Shown here piece by piece: positions 1-7,881 of a stretch of 64,000 nt of DNA. The notes under the pieces were generated by a model, which saw only the letters and a list, made by a program, of their open reading frames with translations, made no database searches and was not told the DNA's origin. The stretch comes from an uncultured Alloprevotella sp. (GTDB taxonomy: Bacteria > Bacteroidota > Bacteroidia > Bacteroidales > Bacteroidaceae). The position numbers were made by a program, and so were the translations under genes. The stretch covers positions 1-64,000 of the forward strand of contig CALUOQ010000013.1 of the NCBI GenBank assembly GCA_944322325.1, written 5' to 3'. The number at the start of each line of letters is the position of its first letter. Within the stretch, counting starts at the first letter, position 1.

Positions 1-50
1 TGCGGGGATGTTTCGTTGTTAGGGTGGTAGGGAGGAGGAATAGTAATGTG

Positions 51-103
51 CCCAATGGGACTAATGGGGCCAATGGGTCTAATGGGGCTGGACTAATGGG
101 GCT
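51..103. repeat. Short degenerate repeat, phrase AATGGGnCT
   Basis: The phrase AATGGG followed by a short pyrimidine/purine linker recurs about six times with a spacing near nine bases (cccaatggga, ctaatggggc, caatgggtct and so on). It lies just before the IS66 tnpB start. It may be a simple-sequence tract at the insertion border; no coding or regulatory role is visible. Confidence 0.55.
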
Positions 104-185
104 GATGAGTTTTTATCGTAACCATCCGAAAAGAGGCGTGTTTTTCCATTCGACTTTTGGTTGGACCTTTGCGCTCAAAAAAGGC

Positions 186-554
186 ATGTTCAATCTGAAT
201 GAAAACAACCGCTTTGTGATGAGCCGCAATCCCATGGACCTGCGAAAGGGAGTGGACAGCCTGTGCGGGACAGTCCGCAGTTGCGCACCGGACCCCTTGA
301 ACGGTGAAGTATATGTATCCTCCAACCGCGGCTGCACCGCATTGAAGCTTCTGCATTGGGAGCGTGGCGGATATACGTTATACTACAGGCGCCTGTCCGT
401 GGGCCGTTTCCATCAGGGGATATTCCTGCGCGAGGGCGTAGGCTTCCGTTCCATGCGCCGGGACGAGCTTGTCCTTCTGATGGAAGGCATCTCCCCCGGA
501 GTAGCCCGCCGGAAAAGATACCTGAGGACTCCCTTCCCGGCGGGAGCGTGGTGA
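186..554 (+). CDS. IS66 family accessory protein TnpB (Orf2)
   Basis: This 122-residue protein matches the small IS66 Orf2/TnpB family in length and motifs: an N-terminal MFNLNENNRF, then MDLRKGVDSLCG near residue 20, and a C-terminal half with LKLLHWERGGYTLYYRRL and RRDELVLLMEGI. The family is needed for IS66 transposition, but its biochemical role is not settled. An upstream extension of the frame to position 24 reads through the AATGGG repeat and is low complexity, so the ATG at 186 is preferred. The gene looks intact, but its partner tnpC downstream is broken and no tnpA is visible upstream in the window, so the element is probably dead unless supplied in trans. Confidence 0.85.
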   Translation: MFNLNENNRFVMSRNPMDLRKGVDSLCGTVRSCAPDPLNGEVYVSSNRGCTALKLLHWERGGYTLYYRRLSVGRFHQGIFLREGVGFRSMRRDELVLLMEGISPGVARRKRYLRTPFPAGAW

Positions 555-640
555 GAAAAGTGGAGAAGAAAGTTCCTCCCAATCTCGGAACACCTCCATA
601 AATCCTTAGCTATCTCGCTAAATATCAGTATCTTTATGGC

Positions 641-1806
641 ATGGAAAGACGACCTACATATGAGGAACTCCAGGCCAATGTCCGGCGCATGGCCGAGCGG
701 ATAGCCTATCTCGAGCGCTTGCTCTGGGGAGGCAGGCGCGACAAGCGTGTCATGCAAGGGCCGATCCTCTTCGACGCGTTCTTCAACTAGACGGCCGAGG
801 CCAGGGAGGCCGCCATAGCCTCCACGGTGCGGGAAATCCGCAAAGAGGCGGAGAAACGGCGCGCCTCGGCGGGCCCGGACGTTATCTGTATGCCGGACTT
901 CCGGAAGAATGGCGGACGGAATACCCCCAAGGCATGGACCTTACCCGGTACGACATCATCGGCAGGGACGTGGAGCGCATCCTGCACCGCAGCCCGGCCC
1001 GTGTATGGGTGGAGTGCGTGGAGCGTCCCGTTCTGAGGAAGAAGGGGGAAAGTAACGCCCCCTCCCCGGTCATCCTACAGGCGTCCGCCCCATCCCGGTG
1101 CTTGGCGGAGGACATGTGGAGGCCGACTTCCAGGCCGGAGCGCTTGTCGACAAGTTCGTCTAACATATTCCCGAATACCGTCAGGTGAAGATGTACGCGG
1201 ATGCCGGGGTAGGGCTTTCCACTTCCACGCTCAATGACTGGGTGCACAGGGCTGCCGACAAGCTTTATCCGCTTTGTGAGACGCTCATCGACGCCCAAAG
1301 GAGCCATCCCCATCTTGCCGCGAAGGCGCTCGAATACATTGCCACATTATACATGCTGGAGGAGAACCTCAGAAGCCGCGGTGCTTCCGGGGAGGAAATC
1401 CGTGAGCAAAGACGCACCAGGGCGCTTCCGCTAATGGACGGCCATGGAAGCGTGGGTGGAAAGCGTGCAGCACCGGTGCACGCCCGACGACCCGCTGGGC
1501 AAGGCGCTGGAGTACGCCTACAAGCTGTGGCCGAGGATGAGGAGGTATGCCGACGACGGTCGGTACGAAATCGATAACAACCCCGTGGAACGGGGACAAA
1601 GGCCCACCGTCATGGGAAGAAAAAACTACCTCTTCAGCAAAAGCAATGAGGGGGCTGTGGACAATGCGGTCATATACTCACTGCTGGGAAGCTGCGAAAT
1701 CGCCGTAGTAAACCCGCTCAAATGGATGGAACATGTGCTCGGCAGGCTCAGACCCGACAACACTGAGGACGAACTTGCAAAGTCGCTCCCTTGCAACTTT
1801 TCCTGA
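641..1806 (+). pseudogene. IS66 transposase TnpC, decayed
   Basis: TnpC homology is spread over several frames. It starts at ATG 641 with a leucine-rich N-terminus (EELQANVRRMAERIAYLERLL) and meets an in-frame TAG at 788-790. It shifts frame near 930 (the MDLTRYDIIGRDVERILHR block), shifts again before about 1100, meets a TAA near 1160, and shifts near 1440. The C-terminal block with YEIDNNPVERGQRPTVMGRK, NYLFSKSNEG and the family tail LPCNF is open to the TGA at 1804-1806. The segment between the HPHLAAK and LEYIATLYMLEENLR motifs is fused directly, so roughly the hundred residues that carry the DDE catalytic core in IS66 transposases are missing. The element is non-autonomous. A GCTTAC at 1855-1860 could be the right terminal repeat, but the left end lies outside or is lost. 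Confidence 0.88.
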
Positions 1807-2168
1807 AATACGGCGATTTTCAGATGGTTACGATGCGCTCGCCACCCGCAATCTGCTTACTTCTCACCAAATGTCGTTTGCCCTCGGTAGTAAGTAGTTT
1901 TGGTGGCTGACAATGACTTGAGCGCCGATGTGTGGCATTCGGTTGGCTTTGCATCGGTCGAAGGGCTCAATGACGCACAGCTCAACAAGGTGGAAACGTT
2001 TAAGCCCATTATGCCGAGGGACGGTCTGGTGCGTGTTTCGGACAAAATGATGCCGCGCAGTGAAGTTTCTGTGCTGGACGCATTTTCTTTCGTTCGGAAA
2101 ACACTAACTTTGTGATTGAAAGGTTTTGGGCCTTTGTCAAACGATTGTCGTACATAAAATAGAATACC
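1807..2168. other. Intergenic stretch after IS66, before the DUF4301 gene
   Basis: About 360 bases. The first 50 probably hold the right end of the IS66 element. A 71-codon plus-strand reading (1900-2115) has no recognisable motif and no clear start signal; it could be a gene remnant and is not called. The end of the stretch holds the promoter of the next gene. Confidence 0.5.
2105..2112 (+). promoter_or_regulatory. Bacteroidetes -7 box (TAACTTTG) for the DUF4301 gene
   Basis: Exact match to TAnnTTTG, 57 bases before the start codon at 2169. No convincing -33 TTTG was found. Confidence 0.5.
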
Positions 2169-3689
2169 ATGGTAACAGATGCAGATCGGAAACAATTATC
2201 CGAGAAAGGAATCAGCGAAGCACAGTTAGGCGAACAGTTGTCCTGTTTCAAGACCGGCTTCCCCTATTTGAAGTTGAGTGCGGCCGCTTCGGTGGACAAG
2301 GGTATCCTTGTGCCGTCGGACGAGGAGCGCGCAGCCTATACGGCGGCGTGGGACGTTTATGTGGGCAAAGGCAGCAAGGTGCTTAAGTTCGTACCCGCTT
2401 CGGGAGCAGCCAGCCGCATGTTCAAAGATTTGTTCGCTTTCGCCGATGCGTCGTACGATGTCCCGCAGACGGACTTCGAGAAACACTTTTTCGAGCACAT
2501 TCATGACTTCGCGTTTTTCGAGGACCTGGATGTCGCGTGCACGAAGTGCTGCGACGCAGGTGTCGACGCTTTGGTCGAGGCCGGGCGGTATAAGGACGTC
2601 GTCCGCACCCTGCTGGGAAAGGACGGTTTGAATTACGGCCAGTTGCCCAAAGGCCTCTTGAAGTTCCACCGTTACCCCGAGGGCGCGCGCACGCCGCTCG
2701 AGGAACATTTGGTCGAAGGGGCCCTGTATGCGCAGAATGCCGACAAAACCGTCCCGATACACTTCACCGTTTCGCCGGAGCACCGCCCGCTTTTCGAGCA
2801 GTTGATTAAGGAGAAGGCCGAGCAGTATGCCCGCAAGTACGGCGTGCGCTACGACATTACCCTCTCGGAGCAGAAGCCCTCTACCGACACTGTGGCCGTG
2901 ACGCCCGAGAACGAGCTTTTCCGCGACGACAGCGGTCGCATCCTGTTCCGTCCCGGCGGTCACGGTGCGCTCATCGAGAACCTGAACGACCTGAGTGCCG
3001 ACGTGATTTTCATCAAGAATATCGACAATGTCGTACCCGACCGTCTGAAGGGCGACACGGTGACTTACAAGAAACTCTTGGCGGGCGTGCTCGTCAGCCT
3101 CCAGCAGCAAGCGTTCGCCTACCTGCGTAAGTTGGACAGCGGTCTGTACTCCATGGACGAGTTACTGGAGATGTTGCAGTTCGTACAGAAAAAACTGTTC
3201 TGCAAGAACCCCGAGACGAAATTCTTGGAGGACACGGAGCTGGCTATTTACCTGCGGCGTAAGCTCAACCGCCCGATGCGCGTCTGCGGCATGGTGCGCA
3301 ATGTCGGCGAGCCCGGTGGCGGCCCGTTCCTGGCCTACAACGCCGATGGCACCATCTCGTTGCAGATTCTCGAAAGTTCGCAAATCGACATGAACGACCC
3401 CGAGAAGAAGCGCATGTTCGAGCAAGGAACGCACTTCAACCCCGTGGATCTGGTTTGCGCCGTCCGCGACTATCAGGGCCGTCCGTTCCACCTGCCCGAC
3501 TTCGTCGACAAGTCTACCGGCTTCATTTCCCATAAGTCGAAAAACGGCCGTGCGCTCAAGGCCCTCGAACTTCCCGGTTTGTGGAATGGCGCTATGAGCG
3601 ATTGGAGCACCGTCTTTGTCGAGGTGCCGCTCTCCACGTTCAACCCCGTTAAGACTGTCAACGACCTCCTGCGCGAGCAGCATCGCTAA
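2169..3689 (+). CDS. DUF4301 family protein
   Basis: The 506-residue protein matches the Bacteroidetes DUF4301 family in length and in the N-terminal segment FVPASGAASRMFKDL (residues 74-88). That loop resembles the glycine-rich nucleotide-binding loop of sugar nucleotidyltransferases, but this functional link is inference. No signal peptide or membrane segment is visible, so it should be cytoplasmic. It has its own -7 box, stands alone, and ends in a strong bidirectional terminator shared with the convergent trpB2. The family has no established function known to me. Confidence 0.85.
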   Translation: MVTDADRKQLSEKGISEAQLGEQLSCFKTGFPYLKLSAAASVDKGILVPSDEERAAYTAAWDVYVGKGSKVLKFVPASGAASRMFKDLFAFADASYDVPQTDFEKHFFEHIHDFAFFEDLDVACTKCCDAGVDALVEAGRYKDVVRTLLGKDGLNYGQLPKGLLKFHRYPEGARTPLEEHLVEGALYAQNADKTVPIHFTVSPEHRPLFEQLIKEKAEQYARKYGVRYDITLSEQKPSTDTVAVTPENELFRDDSGRILFRPGGHGALIENLNDLSADVIFIKNIDNVVPDRLKGDTVTYKKLLAGVLVSLQQQAFAYLRKLDSGLYSMDELLEMLQFVQKKLFCKNPETKFLEDTELAIYLRRKLNRPMRVCGMVRNVGEPGGGPFLAYNADGTISLQILESSQIDMNDPEKKRMFEQGTHFNPVDLVCAVRDYQGRPFHLPDFVDKSTGFISHKSKNGRALKALELPGLWNGAMSDWSTVFVEVPLSTFNPVKTVNDLLREQHR

Positions 3690-3720
3690 GGCTGCGGAAT
3701 CCATCCGTCCGGACGCATAA

Positions 3721-3764
3721 AAAACGCTCCGCCACTTCCTTCGGGAATGTGGCGGAGCGTTTTT
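3721..3764. terminator. Bidirectional terminator between DUF4301 gene and trpB2
   Basis: Arms aaaacgctccgccac (3721-3735) and gtggcggagcgttttt (3749-3764) form a 15-bp stem with A-run and T-run flanks, so it can end transcripts from both convergent genes. Confidence 0.9.
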
Positions 3765-3791
3765 TGTATGGTGTCGCCGTGCGGGCGGTGC

Positions 3792-5159
3792 TTATTGCAG
3801 CGGTTCTACGTCCGCCAGGAACTTCTCAATGTCGCTGTCGCTGGGGGCGTAGTCCACCAAGTCGCCGGCGAGGTAACGGTCGTAGCTGGCCATGTCGATG
3901 AGCCCGTGGCCGGACAGGTTGAAGAGCAGCACTTTTTGTTCGCCGTTTTCCTTGCATTTCAGGGCCTCCTGAACGGTCGCCGCGATGGCGTGGCACGATT
4001 CCGGGGCGGGCACGATGCCCTCAGCCTGGGCGAAGAGCACGCCTGCGCGGAAGCTTTCGGTCTGCTGGATGTCGACACCGTGCAGATAGCCGTCCTTCAT
4101 CAGTTGCGAGATGATGACGCCGGCGCCGTGGTAGCGCAGGCCGCCGGCGTGGATGTTGGCCGGCATGAAGTTGTGGCCGAGGGTGTACATCGGCAGCAAG
4201 GGCGTGTAGCCGCTCTCGTCGCCGAAGTCGTATTCGAACTTGCCGCGCGTCAGTTTCGGGCACGAGGCCGGTTCGGCGGCGATGAACTCCGTCGTCCGGC
4301 CGTCCTGTAGGTTGTGGCGCATGAAGGGGAAAGCGATGCCCGAGAAGTTCGAACCACCGCCGAAGCAGGCTATCACCTTGTCGGGATATTCGCCAGCCAT
4401 CTCCATCTGCTTTTCCGCCTCGAGGCCGATAATGGTCTGGTGCAGTGCCACGTGGTTCATCACCGAGCCCAGCGCGTACTTGCAGTGTGGCGTCGTGCGC
4501 GCCAGTTCGATGGCTTCCGATATGGCCGTGCCCAGCGAGCCGTTGCATTGCGGGTCGCGCGTCAGGATGTCCTTGCCGGCGCGGGTCGACATGGACGGGC
4601 TGGCCGTCACTTGTGCGCCAAACGTCTGCATGAGCGAGCGGCGGTAGGGTTTCTGTTCATAACTGATTTTCACCATGTACACGGCCAGTTCCAGCCCGAA
4701 CACGCTACAAGCGTAGGCCAGGGCCGTGCCCCACTGTCCGGCGCCGGTCTCCGTGGTCACGTTGGTCGTGCCCTCCTTTTTGCAGTAGTAGGCCTGCGCC
4801 AGGGCCGAGTTGAGCTTGTGCGAGCCCACGGGGCTTACGCTTTCGTTTTTGAAGTAGATGTGCGCCGGGGTGTCGAGCGCCTTTTCCAGCCCGTAGGCCC
4901 GCACCAGCGGAGTGGAGCGGTAGTACTTGTACATGTCGCGCACCTCTTCGGGGATGTCTATCCACGCGTGCGTCTGGTCCAGCTCCTGGCGGGCGCACTC
5001 CTCGTTGAAGATGGGGAAGAGGTCTTCTGCCTTCAAGGCCTCGTGCGTGGCGGGGTTCAGCAGGGGCATGGGTTTGTTCGGCATGTCGGCCTGTATGTTG
5101 TACCACTGCGTGGGTATTTCGCTTTCAGGTAGGATGAATCGTTTGGTCTTTGTCGTCAT
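3792..5159 (-). CDS. TrpB2-type tryptophan synthase beta chain
   Basis: A 455-residue PLP enzyme of the TrpB2 subfamily, longer than the roughly 400 residues of classical TrpB. It joins indole with serine to give tryptophan. The PLP lysine is K115 in SVSPVGSHKLNSALAQ, ETGAGQWG (residues 137-144) is the substrate loop, and GGGSNFSG (267-274) is the phosphate-binding loop. No trpA or other trp gene lies nearby. TrpB2 proteins often lack a TrpA partner and are thought to salvage free indole, which fits a gut bacterium. It sits 64 bp after comEC on the same strand but has its own -7 box, so it may be transcribed both alone and with rpe-comEC. Confidence 0.93.
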   Translation of the reverse strand: MTTKTKRFILPESEIPTQWYNIQADMPNKPMPLLNPATHEALKAEDLFPIFNEECARQELDQTHAWIDIPEEVRDMYKYYRSTPLVRAYGLEKALDTPAHIYFKNESVSPVGSHKLNSALAQAYYCKKEGTTNVTTETGAGQWGTALAYACSVFGLELAVYMVKISYEQKPYRRSLMQTFGAQVTASPSMSTRAGKDILTRDPQCNGSLGTAISEAIELARTTPHCKYALGSVMNHVALHQTIIGLEAEKQMEMAGEYPDKVIACFGGGSNFSGIAFPFMRHNLQDGRTTEFIAAEPASCPKLTRGKFEYDFGDESGYTPLLPMYTLGHNFMPANIHAGGLRYHGAGVIISQLMKDGYLHGVDIQQTESFRAGVLFAQAEGIVPAPESCHAIAATVQEALKCKENGEQKVLLFNLSGHGLIDMASYDRYLAGDLVDYAPSDSDIEKFLADVEPLQ

Positions 5160-5184
5160 GTTTTCCTATTTTGAAATTCTCGAG

Positions 5185-5192
5185 CAAAAGTA
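5185..5192 (-). promoter_or_regulatory. -7 box (TACTTTTG, minus strand) for trpB2
   Basis: Plus-strand CAAAAGTA reads TACTTTTG on the minus strand, about 26 bases before the ATG at 5159. It lies in the gap after comEC. Confidence 0.5.
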
Positions 5193-5223
5193 CGAAAAAA
5201 ATGGCAGGCGTGCTGACCCATGT

Positions 5224-6972
5224 TCAGAATTTTGCGGCCGGGCTGTGTGCGTAAAGCTCGGCGCACACGGCCAGCGTGAAACACGCCGTCAGGGCGTAGA
5301 CGTACGCCCGGCGGCGTGTGGCCAGTGCGGCCACGGTCAGTACCAGTCCGCCGTACGTCAGTGCCACGCCCGTCGGCGAGGGCGCGTAGTGAATCGCGGC
5401 GCCCGGCCATTGGGCGATGGCGGCGAGCAGGGTGTTCATGGTGTGCGTCGTGATGTCGAGCACGTGGCCGAGCAGCGTCTGCACTCCCTCGAAGGGGAGG
5501 AGGAAGAAGGCGAGTGCCGCACAAAGGATAACGAACGACGCCGGCACCGCTACGGCGTTGGCCACGAGGAAGTACGCGGCCACCGTGTGGAAGTAGTACG
5601 CCACGAGCGGCAGCACCGCCACCTGCGCGCTGACCGGTACGGTCACCCACGTCGTCAGCAGGCGGCCTGCGAGGCTGTGCCCGCGTGGGGTCAGGAGCGG
5701 CAACAGCAGGAGCAGGGCCGCCATCGACAGAAACGAGAGCTGGAAACTGACGTCCATGAGGGCCTGCGGCCACACCAGCAGGATGACCAGCGCGGCCGTG
5801 GCCAGGCTGTTGACGGCCGAGTAGCCGCGCTGCAACAGCTCCGAGACGACGAGCACGGAGTACATCACCGTGGCGCGCACCAGGGCCACAGGCAGGCCCG
5901 CCAGCAGGGCAAAGGCCCACAGGCCCAACAGCATGGCGATGCCTACCGCGAGCCGCAGCGCGGGATGCCAGCAGCGGCGCAGCACGCCCGTCAGCACGAG
6001 CGAGAACAGGATGGTCAGGTGCAGGCCCGAGAGCGACAGCACATGGCTCGCCCCCGTCTGTGCGTAGACGTCGCGCACGTCGCGGTCGAGGTGGCGGTTG
6101 TCGTTGAGCGTCATGGCCGCCACGACGCCGAGCTCGCTGCCCGTCAGGTGCGGGGCGTAGCGTTCCGCCATCCGGTCGCGCAGGGCGATGGCCCTGACGC
6201 GCAGCCGCTCTCCGGGCGGCAACAAGTGTAGTCCCTGTTCGTCCTGTCGCTGCGATAGAAAATCCTGTCGCTGCGATAGAAAATTCTGTCGCTGCGTTAG
6301 GAATTTCTGTCGCTGCGACAGTTTTTCCGGGCGTAGTCCCCGTTCGTCCCCGGGGGCTGACAGGTTGACCCAGCGCCATGGCGGACAGTAGGCCTGCCCC
6401 GCGATGCCCTGCCGGCGCAGGTAGGCGGCGTAGTCGAACGTCGAGGTGCTCCCCGCGAAGTTGTGGGGCGCCTCAATGCGGGTGCGGACGAGCAGCGTCT
6501 GGCCCACCCTGAGGCGTCCGGGACGGTCGTCGCCGCGTGTGGGCAGGGTGAGGCGCACGTGGCGGTGGCGCCAAGGGCCGTCCGCGAGGCTGACGGTCGC
6601 CGTGACCGAGCGCTGGCCCGCGCGCGGCGTTTCGACGATGACAGCGCGCGTCGTCACGTCGTGCAGCGCCGGCCATCGCACCGCCGTCCGGTCGCGGTCA
6701 GCGACCAGCAGGGCACATCCCGTAAAGAAGAAAAAGAGGAGTACAAAAAGCCCGAACAGGGCGGGCCGCCTGGCCGACGGGCCGGGGTGGACAAGGGCCG
6801 ACGCCGTGGCGCCGAGGCAGGCCATGACGGCGCCTAATAGTAGCGGCCATGTGTGGAACGACAGGTGGGCGTAGAGCACGTCGCCCGCCGCGATGCCCAC
6901 CATGAGCGGCAGGGCCATCCACAGCACGGGATGGTTCCGCAGCAGGCCGCCCGGCGTGTTCAGCGCGTGCAA
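5224..6972 (-). CDS. ComEC/Rec2 family DNA-uptake channel protein
   Basis: A 582-residue polytopic inner-membrane protein. Hydrophobic helices and a DUF4131-like domain occupy about residues 14-200, and the Competence domain with many membrane segments runs from about 285 to the end (SHVLSLSGLHLTILFSLVL is the family hallmark). It is expected to carry single-stranded DNA across the inner membrane. The C-terminal metallo-beta-lactamase domain of the long form is absent. Residues 219-244 are four near-perfect heptads of the type FLSQRQD, encoded by a 21-bp tandem repeat that also occurs elsewhere in the window. They sit in the periplasmic region before the Competence domain, and the reading frame is kept. 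The start overlaps the end of rpe by 13 bp, so the two are co-transcribed. Confidence 0.9.
   Translation of the reverse strand: MHALNTPGGLLRNHPVLWMALPLMVGIAAGDVLYAHLSFHTWPLLLGAVMACLGATASALVHPGPSARRPALFGLFVLLFFFFTGCALLVADRDRTAVRWPALHDVTTRAVIVETPRAGQRSVTATVSLADGPWRHRHVRLTLPTRGDDRPGRLRVGQTLLVRTRIEAPHNFAGSTSTFDYAAYLRRQGIAGQAYCPPWRWVNLSAPGDERGLRPEKLSQRQKFLTQRQNFLSQRQDFLSQRQDEQGLHLLPPGERLRVRAIALRDRMAERYAPHLTGSELGVVAAMTLNDNRHLDRDVRDVYAQTGASHVLSLSGLHLTILFSLVLTGVLRRCWHPALRLAVGIAMLLGLWAFALLAGLPVALVRATVMYSVLVVSELLQRGYSAVNSLATAALVILLVWPQALMDVSFQLSFLSMAALLLLLPLLTPRGHSLAGRLLTTWVTVPVSAQVAVLPLVAYYFHTVAAYFLVANAVAVPASFVILCAALAFFLLPFEGVQTLLGHVLDITTHTMNTLLAAIAQWPGAAIHYAPSPTGVALTYGGLVLTVAALATRRRAYVYALTACFTLAVCAELYAHSPAAKF
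6226..6345. repeat. 21-bp-period array A, inside comEC
   Basis: Four units share the block tgtcgctgcg with CTGCG cores at 6250, 6271, 6292 and 6313, an exact 21-bp period. They are flanked by inverted-orientation units: GTGTAG near 6226 and GCGTAGTCCCCG near 6331. The last unit shares about 20 identical bases (aatttctgtcgctgcgacag) with array B at 16391-16410. The array is translated as heptads in comEC. Confidence 0.85.
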
Positions 6973-7622
6973 AGCGTCTTGAGCACTTCCACCTCGGCTG
7001 CCGGGTCCGCTGCGCCGAACACGGCGCTGCCGGCCACGAGCACGTCGGCGCCGGCTTCCGTCAGCAGGGGCGCGGTCTGGCGGTTCACGCCGCCGTCGAT
7101 TTCGATGAGGGCCCGTGAACCCGTAGCGTCCAGCAGGCGGCGCAGGCGGCGCGTCTTGTCGAGCGTGTGCTCGATGAAGCGCTGGCCGCCGAATCCCGGG
7201 TTCACCGACATGAGCATCACCACGTCGAGGTCCGCCGCGATTTCCTCGAGCAGACTGACGGGCGTGTGCGGGTTGAGCGTGACGCCGGCCATCATGCCCT
7301 CGTCCTTGATTTGCTGCACCACGCGGTGCAGGTGCGTGCAGGCTTCGTAGTGCACGTTCATCACGCGGGCACCGAGCGCCCGTACCTGCTTGACGAATTT
7401 TTCCGGTTCCACTATCATCAGGTGGACGTCCAGCGGCTTGCGCGCGCTGCGCGCCATGGCCTCCATCACGGGGAAGCCGAACGAAATGTTGGGGACAAAG
7501 ACGCCGTCCATGACGTCAAGGTGCAGCCAGTCGCAGGCGCTGGCGTTCATGCGCTCCACGTCGCGCGCCAGGTGGCCGAAGTCGGCCGACAGCAGCGACG
7601 GGGCAATCAGGGGAGTGGTCAT
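6960..7622 (-). CDS. rpe: Ribulose-phosphate 3-epimerase
   Basis: A 220-residue TIM-barrel enzyme that interconverts ribulose 5-phosphate and xylulose 5-phosphate in the pentose phosphate pathway. Visible motifs are the N-terminal IAPSLLSADFG, the metal and catalytic stretch WLHLDVMDGVFVPN, a VHLMI strand, VNPGFGGQ before the phosphate site, and EIDGGVN near the C-terminus. The start at 7622 fits the family length. A longer frame to 7781 reads through the upstream repeats and carries no family sequence. The gene heads an rpe-comEC unit and has a clean -7 box upstream. Confidence 0.96.
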   Translation of the reverse strand: MTTPLIAPSLLSADFGHLARDVERMNASACDWLHLDVMDGVFVPNISFGFPVMEAMARSARKPLDVHLMIVEPEKFVKQVRALGARVMNVHYEACTHLHRVVQQIKDEGMMAGVTLNPHTPVSLLEEIAADLDVVMLMSVNPGFGGQRFIEHTLDKTRRLRRLLDATGSRALIEIDGGVNRQTAPLLTEAGADVLVAGSAVFGAADPAAEVEVLKTLCTR

Positions 7623-7649
7623 CGTGTCGGTGAAGTTTGAAAACGGAGG

Positions 7650-7657
7650 CAAAGGTA
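7650..7657 (-). promoter_or_regulatory. -7 box (TACCTTTG, minus strand) for rpe-comEC
   Basis: Plus-strand CAAAGGTA reads as an exact TAnnTTTG, 28 bases before the rpe ATG. This also argues against the longer rpe frame, whose start would lie upstream of the promoter. Confidence 0.55.
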
Positions 7658-7763
7658 CGCTTTTCCCGAGGAATTGGGACCAGCACCGGGGCCCTTTCTC
7701 AAAACGGAGGTTTGGGCTTCCCTTTGTGGGAGTGGGAGGTGGCGTCACGTGTGGGGGAAGTAG

Positions 7764-7871
7764 AGTGACGCTACGTGTCATTTTTGTGTCTTGACTTGTC
7801 TTCGCAAAGCGTAGCCAAGTGTCAAATCGCGGTCAGATTCGCTTTTCGCAAGTGACGCTACGTGTCATTTT
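7764..7871. repeat. Direct repeat agtgacgctacgtgtcattt between rpe and the transglutaminase gene
   Basis: The 21-base sequence starting agtgacgctacgtgtcattt occurs at 7764-7784 and again at 7851-7871. Between the copies lies an inverted relative (GCGTAG at 7809-7814, with CTTGTC and CAAGTGTC around it). The core CTACG resembles the 21-bp arrays elsewhere, but the spacing of the copies here (87 bases) is not a multiple of 21. Confidence 0.7.
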
Positions 7872-7881
7872 CCCGGGTGGC

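Noticed and set aside
1900-2115. 71-codon plus-strand frame after IS66
   Set aside because: No recognisable motif and no clear start; it overlaps the promoter of the next gene. Possibly a remnant, so mentioned only in the intergenic entry.
6226-6345. Array A as a CRISPR array
   Set aside because: Units are contiguous 21-bp variants without unique spacers, and no cas gene is near.
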